Assembly: GCA_013812995.1 (NCBI GenBank)
Contig: JACCSL010000689.1
Coordinates: 1-5,518 of the forward strand
DNA length: 5,518 nucleotides
Direction: 5' to 3'
Origin: Ardenticatenales bacterium
GTDB taxonomy: Bacteria > Chloroflexota > Anaerolineae > Ardenticatenales > Ardenticatenaceae
Shown here: positions 1 through 5,518 of the stretch, piece after piece
How positions within the stretch are numbered: position 1 is the first letter of the stretch
Layout of the letters: every line of letters begins with the position of its first letter
Made by a program: the position numbers and the translations under genes
Notes under the pieces: generated by a model
The model's input: only the letters and a program-made list of their open reading frames with translations
The model's database searches: none
What the model was told of the DNA's origin: nothing

Positions 1-516
1 CGCCGGATGCTGGTGGAGCGCTGCGACCTCAAGGCCATTGTCACTATGCCCAGCGGCGTGTTTAAACCCTATGCCGGAGTCAGCACAGCCATCCTGATTT
101 TCACCAAGGTCTGGGGGCCGAAGGACAAGGTCACCGAACTGGCCACCGAACAGGTCTGGTTCTACGAGATGCAAAGCGACGGCTACACGTTGGACGACAA
201 GCGCACGAAGCAGGAAGGCTACGGCGACTTGCAGGACATCGTTGCGAGATTCCACGGACGCAATTCCGAGACCGATACCGACCGCACGCAAAAATACTTT
301 GTGATATCACGTGCCGATATAGAGTCGGAAGAGTATGACCTGTCGCTTTCACGTTATAAGGAAGATGTATTTGAAGCGGTAACGCATGAAGACCCCAGAG
401 TGATTATGGATCGGCTGCTTCAGGCAGAAGTGGGGGATGCGGAGGATGATGATCTAGCCAAGGTGCAGAGCGGGATTGTGCGGGAACTGTTGGAGCTTAG
501 GGAGATGATTCGATGA
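1..516 (+). CDS. hsdM: Type I R-M methyltransferase subunit HsdM, C-terminal part (5' truncated by window)
   Basis: The reading frame is open from base 1 (Arg-Arg before the first Met at 7), so this is the last 171 residues of a longer protein cut by the window edge and not a short gene starting at 7. HsdM subunits transfer a methyl group from S-adenosylmethionine to adenine N6, in an M2S complex whose target is set by HsdS. The recognisable part is near the start: a stretch reading AIVTMPSGVFKPYAGVSTAI followed by LIFTK. This is the conserved block that follows the NPPF catalytic region in HsdM-type N6 methyltransferases; the SAM-binding and NPPF motifs themselves lie outside the window. After it comes a segment with WFYEM, a DLSLSRYK motif typical of the HsdM end, and a charged helical tail (residues about 125-170 of the fragment) of the kind that packs against HsdS. 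The stop overlaps the hsdS start in ATGA, implying coupled translation. The family call is secure. Confidence 0.95.
   Translation, partial: RRMLVERCDLKAIVTMPSGVFKPYAGVSTAILIFTKVWGPKDKVTELATEQVWFYEMQSDGYTLDDKRTKQEGYGDLQDIVARFHGRNSETDTDRTQKYFVISRADIESEEYDLSLSRYKEDVFEAVTHEDPRVIMDRLLQAEVGDAEDDDLAKVQSGIVRELLELREMIR
499..504 (+). promoter_or_regulatory. Shine-Dalgarno site of hsdS
   Basis: AGGGAG lies 8 bases before the ATG at 513, inside the last codons of hsdM. Together with the ATGA stop/start overlap it supports the chosen hsdS start and translational coupling of the M and S subunits, which keeps their ratio constrained. Confidence 0.6.
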
Positions 517-2075
517 GTTTAAGTTACCGTTCCCTCAACTCCTTGTTAGAAAAGTCGGGAACCGACAGGGCTGGTCAACGGGACTATCCATTGTTGTCCA
601 TCACAATGCGAGATGGCCTTGTCGATCAGTCTGAGAAGTTTAAAAAACGTATTGCTAGTCAAGATACAACAAAATATCGGGTTGCATACCGAAATGAACT
701 TGTTGTTGGTTTTCCAATTGATGAGGGGGTTTTGGGGTTTCAGACGCGTCATCCTGCGGGGATAGTTAGTCCAGCATACGACATTTGGAAGCTCAAAGAG
801 CCTGCGGAGACTCATATTCCTTATCTTGAGCGTTATCTACGCTCAACTCAGGCTCGTCTTATTTATGCATCTAAGATGCAGGGCGCAGTCGCCCGAAGAC
901 GTAGTCTAACGAAAGCAGATTTTCTAGATCTAGAAGTACCTTTCCCCCCGCTCAACGACCAAAAGCGCATTGCCCATCTGCTGAGCACAGTGGAAAAGAT
1001 AATCGCCCGACGTAAACAACATCTGCAACAATTCGACGACCTACTTAAAAGTGTCTTTCTGGAGATGTTTGGCGATCCAGTGGAGAATGAAAAGGAGTGG
1101 CCTACTGTGCCATTCCACCGAGTAGGCCAGTTTATCAGCGGTGGCACACCGACTAAGAGCAGAAGCGACTTTTGGAGCGGCGACTTTCCTTGGGTCAGCC
1201 CAAAGGACATGAAAGTATCGAAGATTGAGGATGCTGCAGACCACATTTCTGAGACGGTTTTTGAGGAAACAACCCTAAAACGGATTGCCCCAGGTCACTT
1301 GTTAATGGTCGTACGCGGAATGATCTTGGCTCATTCATTCCCAGTAGCAATTAACACAGTGGAAATTGCCATCAACCAAGACATGAAGGCCATCAAACCG
1401 ATTAAAGGCATAAGTGTTACCTATTTACAGAACTGCCTAATTTCTTTAAAGCGCCAAATCCTCAAATTGATTTCAACGGCAGGCCATGGCACTCGAAAGT
1501 TTGACTCTATTGCGATGCAGAAGCTGCTAATTCCAAAACCTCCAGAAGAGCTGCAAAACCAATTCGCCGCTATTGTTGAAAAGGTCGAAGGCATCAAAAA
1601 CCGCTACCAACAAAGCCTAGCCGATTTGGAAACCCTATGCAGTGCCCTGAGCCACAAGGCGTTCAAGGGCGAGCTAGATTTGTCACGTATACCGCTTCCA
1701 ACAGAACACCTTGAAATAACCCAGGATGACAAATTAGAAGCAGAGGATGGACAATCGGTGGAGCCAACACTCACACTACCCGCACCAGCAGACCTTGGCG
1801 CTTTGCACTCACTTGAGGGCCGCAAGACGCTACTCAACCAATGGTTAGCCTCTTGGCTGGAACGGCTGGGCGATGCGCCGTTTGCCGCTCAACCCTTTAT
1901 GGAAGCAGCCGGGCAACGGTTTTGGGAGCTTGAGGAAGGCGACGAGCCGATGTGGGGTGTTGCAGAGTACGACGCGCTCAAAGCATGGGTATTCGAGGCT
2001 TTGGAGAATGGCCGTTTAACACAGAGATACGACGACGCCACTAATCGCATTGTGATTAATGTTGCAAAAGGATAA
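513..2075 (+). CDS. hsdS: Type I R-M specificity subunit HsdS with C-terminal extension
   Basis: A 520-residue DNA-recognition subunit that directs HsdM (and HsdR where present) to a split target sequence. Layout: TRD1 at about residues 1-143; central conserved helix from 144, where FPPLNDQKRI starts a long helix ending at MFGDP (185-189); TRD2 at about 190-340 with the common SGGTPTKS start (209-216); distal conserved helix from 343, starting PPEELQNQF and ending SALSHKAFKGEL (377-388). The two 'PPL/PPEE...Q' helices with their AFKGEL-like end are the HsdS hallmark. Most HsdS proteins end near here, at roughly 400-450 residues; this one continues with an acidic, proline-containing linker (about 397-430) and a further compact segment (about 431-520) with FMEAAGQRFWEL and ALENGRLTQRYDD, which looks like a small helical or winged-helix-like domain of unknown role. 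TRD1 is visibly AT-richer than hsdM (21 of 60 G/C at 661-720), fitting the usual exchange of recognition domains. The start is fixed by ATGA overlap with hsdM. Confidence 0.95.
   Translation: MSLSYRSLNSLLEKSGTDRAGQRDYPLLSITMRDGLVDQSEKFKKRIASQDTTKYRVAYRNELVVGFPIDEGVLGFQTRHPAGIVSPAYDIWKLKEPAETHIPYLERYLRSTQARLIYASKMQGAVARRRSLTKADFLDLEVPFPPLNDQKRIAHLLSTVEKIIARRKQHLQQFDDLLKSVFLEMFGDPVENEKEWPTVPFHRVGQFISGGTPTKSRSDFWSGDFPWVSPKDMKVSKIEDAADHISETVFEETTLKRIAPGHLLMVVRGMILAHSFPVAINTVEIAINQDMKAIKPIKGISVTYLQNCLISLKRQILKLISTAGHGTRKFDSIAMQKLLIPKPPEELQNQFAAIVEKVEGIKNRYQQSLADLETLCSALSHKAFKGELDLSRIPLPTEHLEITQDDKLEAEDGQSVEPTLTLPAPADLGALHSLEGRKTLLNQWLASWLERLGDAPFAAQPFMEAAGQRFWELEEGDEPMWGVAEYDALKAWVFEALENGRLTQRYDDATNRIVINVAKG
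2066..2072 (+). promoter_or_regulatory. Shine-Dalgarno site of the ATPase gene
   Basis: AAAAGGA ends 9 bases before the ATG at 2082 and lies at the very end of hsdS. It favours the start at 2082, which gives the MKLLRLKI beginning typical of this ATPase type, over the nearby ATG at 2075, which is in another frame. Confidence 0.55.
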
Positions 2076-2081
2076 TGCCGG

Positions 2082-3866
2082 ATGAAGCTGCTACGCCTCA
2101 AAATCACTGACCCACACGGCTTTCGCAGCCTGCAAGCGGGCTTCGAGTACCACTTCCGCACTGAGTGGGACTTGGAGGAGGAGCAAGGCTTCGCACCCTT
2201 TGTTTGTGCTGGTCCCAATGGTAGCGGCAAGTCGAATCTTCTAGAAGTGCTAGCAGCGATTTTCTACCACATGGAATGCATCTATCTGGAGAACTTGCCT
2301 GACAGCTTCCGTTATGAGGAGCAAGCGAACCCTAACGGCTTCCGTGGTGAAGACGCAATACCGGATGGTTTCGAGCTCGAATACCTGATACCCGTGCAGG
2401 AGATGTTGGAGGTCAAGGTCAACAATGGACAGGGGGGTGTTCGCATTGTCAAGCAGCTCGGTGAAGCTCCCAAGTGGTTTCTGCTCAACTCCGATGAGCA
2501 GGATGGCGCGGTGGAACTGGCCATTGACCAGACCATCGCTCGACAGTTGTTACCGGAATACATTCTTGGCTACTCCTCTGGCGAGAACGAAATCCTCAGC
2601 CTGCCGTTCTTCAAGATGCGATTCATCCAGTATGACGAATACTGGCAGGCGCTGAAGGAGCAATTGCCCTACCCCGGCCGTCCTGAATCTCGTCTGGTCT
2701 ACCTCGATAGCGGTTTTAGTCAGGCAATTCTGCTCTGCAACCTTCTGTTTCAGGATGCTGATGCCCTTGAGCCGTTCCGCAAGGATGTTGGCATCCAGGC
2801 GCTTAAGGAGTTCCGCATCATTATCCAGCGTAGCATCGAGGTGAATGAAAATCAGATTTCAGCCTTCGGTAGCCAGGACGAAAGCAAGCACGAGTCCATT
2901 GAGGAGATTGTTAGAAGCCACCCGGCACTAACCGCCATTGAGAACGGGACTACAGCAAGACGTTACCGAGTCAACCTGGTGCAACTGCTTGATGGGGATG
3001 ATCACACCACCCGTAAGATCATCCCCGTTCTGAAACGTTGCGCCACCTGCTGGTATGTGGATGAGGCCAGCGATACGCTTTATCTGGATTACCACGTCAA
3101 TGACGCGACCCGACAAGCCTTTCGCAAGAACTTCGACTTTGAGGTCAACAAGTCTCCGATAACACTGTTTCAAGCTTTCCAGGTGATGCTGACTCTCAAT
3201 CTCTATTCTGCAAGCGACGATTTGAAGGCCGGTCTCTATCAGTCGGAGAGCCTTTACGTCAGCGAAACGGTGCCAACGCTGGCTTCTGATGAGCGTATTA
3301 TGCGTTTCCAGAACGTTTGGGTGAGCAAGAAGGACCTCAATGAACCCGTTCTTCTCAAGAGTCTGTCGGACGGGGAACATCAACTACTGCACACACTGGG
3401 TCTTTGCCTGCTGTTCAAGAACACTAACAGTCTCTTTTTGCTGGATGAACCCGAAACCCATTTCAATCCGGATTGGCGTAGCAATTTTGTCACCCGTCTC
3501 CATCAGAGTTTCAACGGTGCCGATGCCCACGAGATGTTGGTGACTACTCACACTCCCTTTCTGATCTCGGACAGCAGGCCGGAAAAGGTATTGGTGTTTA
3601 GCAAGGAAAACGGAACGGTTTCGGTCAGCCACCCCGATTACAACACTCTAGGTGCGTCTATCAACAAGATCACCATGACCACCTTTGGCAAGCGTGAAAC
3701 CATCGGCGGATATGCTCAGGCGAAGCTGGAGGAACTGCGACAGCGCTTCGAACAAGGAGAGGACAAGGGGGAGCTCATCGCTGAAATCAATCGACAGTTC
3801 GGCGACTCGGTGGAAAGTATACTGCTGATCAAGACCATCCTCGACAGTATGGAGGAGCAAGGCTGA
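2082..3866 (+). CDS. Restriction-associated ABC/AAA-type ATPase (PtuA-like)
   Basis: A 594-residue cytoplasmic ATPase of the SMC/RecF/OLD-like ABC class (AAA_15/AAA_21 type). The beginning MKLLRLKITDPHGFRSL is the usual first strand of this fold. Walker A is GPNGSGKS at 44-51. The ABC signature is SLSDGEHQ at 427-434, Walker B is LFLLDE at 451-456 with catalytic Glu456, the D-loop region follows (HFNPDW, 460-465), and the H-loop is TTHTP with His490. All key ATPase residues are intact, so it should dimerise and hydrolyse ATP. About 375 residues separate Walker A from the signature; this region has no obvious heptad coiled coil and includes a CATCW segment (320-324). The C-terminal end (about 545-594) is charged and helical and may bind a partner. 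From memory it resembles the NCBIfam family 'restriction system-associated AAA family ATPase' (TIGR04435); no search was run. It follows hsdS by 6 bases and overlaps the HNH gene by 1 base. By analogy with Septu PtuA it probably senses a trigger and controls the HNH partner; that role is inference. Confidence 0.88.
   Translation: MKLLRLKITDPHGFRSLQAGFEYHFRTEWDLEEEQGFAPFVCAGPNGSGKSNLLEVLAAIFYHMECIYLENLPDSFRYEEQANPNGFRGEDAIPDGFELEYLIPVQEMLEVKVNNGQGGVRIVKQLGEAPKWFLLNSDEQDGAVELAIDQTIARQLLPEYILGYSSGENEILSLPFFKMRFIQYDEYWQALKEQLPYPGRPESRLVYLDSGFSQAILLCNLLFQDADALEPFRKDVGIQALKEFRIIIQRSIEVNENQISAFGSQDESKHESIEEIVRSHPALTAIENGTTARRYRVNLVQLLDGDDHTTRKIIPVLKRCATCWYVDEASDTLYLDYHVNDATRQAFRKNFDFEVNKSPITLFQAFQVMLTLNLYSASDDLKAGLYQSESLYVSETVPTLASDERIMRFQNVWVSKKDLNEPVLLKSLSDGEHQLLHTLGLCLLFKNTNSLFLLDEPETHFNPDWRSNFVTRLHQSFNGADAHEMLVTTHTPFLISDSRPEKVLVFSKENGTVSVSHPDYNTLGASINKITMTTFGKRETIGGYAQAKLEELRQRFEQGEDKGELIAEINRQFGDSVESILLIKTILDSMEEQG
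3851..3857 (+). promoter_or_regulatory. Strong Shine-Dalgarno site of the HNH gene
   Basis: GGAGGAG lies 8 bases before the ATG at 3866, within the codons for the ATPase end (MEEQG). It is a near-consensus site and, with the TGATG stop/start overlap, fixes the HNH start and suggests the nuclease is made in step with the ATPase. Confidence 0.7.
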
Positions 3867-4933
3867 TGCTATTTGCGTACACCTATGTGCCCCACCAGAT
3901 GGAGAAAATGCAGGAGTTCATTGATTTTATTTTTGAAGTGTGGTGTAGAGCACCGATTGGAACGGAGTTCAAGCTGGACCTATTTGATGAAAAGCCAGAG
4001 CTACAAGCTATTCTTTCACAGTTTGGTTTTGAGAACAATGCACCTGAACGGGGCAAGAAATTTTACCAAGAGATTAAAGGAATCTATGAGCTTTTCGCAG
4101 AATTGAAGCCGCCACACATTGAACAGTTCAAACACTGGTATCAATCTAATAACAACATTGAGTGTGCCTGTAGTAACACTGGCGGATCGCAAATAGCTCG
4201 CTACGCTGACATTCAGGCACACTACCCAGAGATCAACAAACTACTAGAGTCATTCTTTAAAAACTTGTATTCAGCAGACTTACTTGGCTTGAAAGCATTG
4301 AAGGATGCGATTGGCGAACTTGACAACCACTATAAGGTCTTGATGAAAGCGAACAAATTCGGTAAATGCCCGTTTTGCGGAATCAACGATATGAAGGGAG
4401 AGCATCACAACAGGCGCGAGGCGTATGATCATTACCTCCCCAAAGGGCTTTATCCTTTCAACTCCATCAATCTTCGCAATCTGGCTCCTGCCTGCCACGA
4501 TTGTAATAGTGCGTACAAACATACGAAGGACCTTATGTACAATGAAGTTGGGCGGCGGAAGGCCTTTTATCCCTACTCGACTACGGCGTATACCATTAAG
4601 TTAACTGTCAACTTGCGCGAGGACACGCATATTGATCAGCTGGAACCTGAGCATATTGAGGTCGTGTTGCACTCTGATGGCTGCAATGAGGAAATTGAAG
4701 CATGGAGAGAGGTTTACGGAATTGATGAGCGCTATAAGGCCAAATGTTGTAGCCTTGACGCTAGGGTCTGGTTGGAGGAGGTTCGCATGATGCGCGATAA
4801 AGGTACTGATCCCCTATCCTGGCTTAGCACGATCCAACAGGTAGCCGATTATGCTCCCTTCGCCAACAGTTACTTTCTGAAAACGGCCTTCCTTGAAGGA
4901 TACAAACAAGTTGGCATATTAGATGAGATATAA
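3866..4933 (+). CDS. HNH endonuclease (PtuB-like) partner of the ATPase
   Basis: A 355-residue HNH-family nuclease, expected to cut nucleic acid with a single metal ion in a beta-beta-alpha fold. The nuclease core is at about residues 165-220: a CPFC knuckle (Cys168, Cys171), then DHYLPK (188-193) with His189 as the probable general base, then NLAPACHDCN (205-214) with the second zinc pair Cys210 and Cys213 and with Asn214. The paired CxxC...CxxC spacing and DHYLPK...N...CN pattern match HNH proteins of Septu (PtuB) and related retron-associated nucleases. The core appears intact. The 165 residues before it are mainly helical and contain a CAC pair (100-102); the 135 after it look like an independent domain with no motif I recognise. 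Both make the protein larger than a bare HNH domain and may serve to bind the ATPase. Translation is coupled to the ATPase gene. The substrate (phage DNA, tRNA, host DNA) cannot be read from the sequence. Confidence 0.87.
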   Translation: MLFAYTYVPHQMEKMQEFIDFIFEVWCRAPIGTEFKLDLFDEKPELQAILSQFGFENNAPERGKKFYQEIKGIYELFAELKPPHIEQFKHWYQSNNNIECACSNTGGSQIARYADIQAHYPEINKLLESFFKNLYSADLLGLKALKDAIGELDNHYKVLMKANKFGKCPFCGINDMKGEHHNRREAYDHYLPKGLYPFNSINLRNLAPACHDCNSAYKHTKDLMYNEVGRRKAFYPYSTTAYTIKLTVNLREDTHIDQLEPEHIEVVLHSDGCNEEIEAWREVYGIDERYKAKCCSLDARVWLEEVRMMRDKGTDPLSWLSTIQQVADYAPFANSYFLKTAFLEGYKQVGILDEI

Positions 4934-5074
4934 ACACATCATCAATAAGTTATACTGACTACTGGGTCCTGATTGCAAACTAGCTCAATGTTAGGCTCTA
5001 ATCACACGCGTCGAACCACTCCCCTACCTTTTGACAACGTCATTGAGCGCACACGGACTGACTACACACCTCCT
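4934..5074. other. Convergent intergenic gap without a clear terminator
   Basis: This 141-base gap separates the end of the HNH gene from the end of the minus-strand gene. I see no stable GC-rich hairpin followed by a T-run on either strand, so no intrinsic terminator is called. The only structure noted is a pair of 10-base inverted copies, GCTCAATGTT at 4983-4992 and AACATTGAGC at 5099-5108, the second lying inside the convergent gene. A related CATTGAGCG also occurs at 5041-5049 and 5101-5109, exactly 60 bases apart. Confidence 0.5.
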
Positions 5075-5518
5075 TCACCGCGTCAGGATGAGATTCAGAA
5101 CATTGAGCGTGGAAGAATTGAGGAGTTGGCGCTCCGTAAACCACTTGCGCCGGCTATCCACGAGCGAGTAACTACGAAAGAGCACGAAGGGGAAGCTGGT
5201 ATAGTGGGTGCCAATGGGAAGCGCTCCTTCTACCGAGTAAATCAGGCTCGCGTACCGTCCGAGGAGCGTCCGGAACTCCTTCCCCTCCGGCTCCTCGGGC
5301 TCCTCCGCAAAGTACTGCTTCATGGCGGCATAACTGGGCATCCCGAACAATGGCAGGGCGTAGTAGAGATCATCGCGTTGCTGCGACTGACGCACCCGCT
5401 GGCTGCGGCGCACCTCCTCGCTGGTTAGCTTACGCACCAGATCAATGGCGACATAGAGGGCGGAGCGAAGCGACTCCGGGTACTCCCGTTCGTTATGGGT
5501 AATGGCCCACAGCAAGGG
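5075..5518 (-). CDS. C-terminal part of an unrecognised protein (5' end beyond the right edge)
   Basis: The minus-strand frame is open from the window edge (5518) to TGA at 5077-5075. The first possible start in view is a TTG at 5515, only one codon in, so this is more likely the end of a longer gene than a complete one. The visible 147 residues are soluble-looking, with no membrane segment. The order is a helical part (RSALYVAIDLVRKL), an Arg/Gln-rich stretch (RRSQRVRQSQQRDD), an aromatic-rich part (LPLFGMPSYAAMKQYF), a short acidic repeat (EEPEEPEG), and a tail with YTSFPFVLFRSYS. The mix of conserved-looking aromatic and glycine residues makes this frame more credible than the overlapping plus-strand frame at 4973-5428, which has no ATG start or coherent composition. 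The region is GC-richer than the R-M genes (38 of 60 at 5281-5340). I do not recognise the family. It converges on the R-M operon and so is not part of it. Confidence 0.6.
   Translation of the reverse strand, partial: PLLWAITHNEREYPESLRSALYVAIDLVRKLTSEEVRRSQRVRQSQQRDDLYYALPLFGMPSYAAMKQYFAEEPEEPEGKEFRTLLGRYASLIYSVEGALPIGTHYTSFPFVLFRSYSLVDSRRKWFTERQLLNSSTLNVLNLILTR

Noticed and set aside
863..1246. Minus-strand open frames opposite hsdS
   Set aside because: They oppose the well-supported central helix and TRD2 of HsdS and have no recognisable protein features.
2425..2655. Plus-strand alternative frame inside the ATPase gene
   Set aside because: It overlaps an intact ATPase frame, has no supporting ribosome binding site and encodes a Ser/Arg-rich product typical of a shifted frame.
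2928..3383. Minus-strand open frame of about 151 codons
   Set aside because: It lies entirely within the ATPase gene, whose motifs on both sides are intact and in frame; it is an antisense shadow.
5259..5298. GC-rich inverted repeat, CCGAGGAGC (5259-5267) with GCTCCTCGG (5290-5298)
   Set aside because: It is inside the minus-strand coding frame and follows from the repeated Glu/Pro codons of EEPEEPEG; the 22-base loop and lack of a following T-run on either strand argue against a terminator.
4973..5428. Plus-strand open frame of about 151 codons downstream of the HNH gene
   Set aside because: It begins with a non-ATG codon, has no good Shine-Dalgarno site, is a low-complexity Pro/Leu/Arg-rich product and lies opposite the more protein-like minus-strand frame at 5075-5518.
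1..5518. CRISPR arrays, tRNA genes, retron RNA or reverse transcriptase, and insertion sequences
   Set aside because: No regularly spaced direct repeats, tRNA-like sequence, reverse transcriptase gene or transposase was seen. In particular, there is no retron component beside the ATPase-HNH pair in this window.

Overview
The window holds the distal part of a type I restriction-modification (R-M) operon with a nested two-gene defence-like module, followed by the end of a convergent unrelated gene. It is clearly bacterial. The genes are tightly packed with good Shine-Dalgarno sites, and codon use and base composition suggest a mid-GC proteobacterium, probably a gammaproteobacterium. That placement is inference and no taxon-specific marker is present. 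Base composition is patchy: by hand count 33 of 60 G/C at 121-180, 21 of 60 at 661-720 and 38 of 60 at 5281-5340, as expected for an accessory island built by exchange.

Layout on the plus strand: 1-516 is the 3' end of hsdM (adenine-N6 methyltransferase subunit, 5' part outside the window). 513-2075 is hsdS (specificity subunit with two target-recognition domains and an unusual C-terminal extension). 2082-3866 is a large ABC/AAA-type ATPase with Walker A, signature, Walker B and H-loop motifs. 3866-4933 is an HNH endonuclease with a paired-cysteine zinc site. The junctions are a 4-base ATGA overlap, a 6-base gap and a 1-base TGATG overlap, so the four genes look like one translationally coupled unit. 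After a 141-base gap without a convincing terminator, the minus strand carries the last 147 codons (146 codons plus an edge codon) of an unrecognised protein that enters from the right edge.

Working model: HsdM and HsdS form the modification and DNA-recognition complex. The ATPase-HNH pair has the same architecture as the PtuA-PtuB pair of Septu defence systems (also found with some retrons), and here it is built into the R-M operon directly after hsdS. No hsdR (restriction translocase) lies between the HNH gene and the convergent gene. It must therefore be upstream of hsdM, further away, or missing. The most interesting question in the window is whether the ATPase-HNH pair is an independent second-line defence, a conditional backup to the R-M system, or a nuclease effector directed by HsdS/HsdM.
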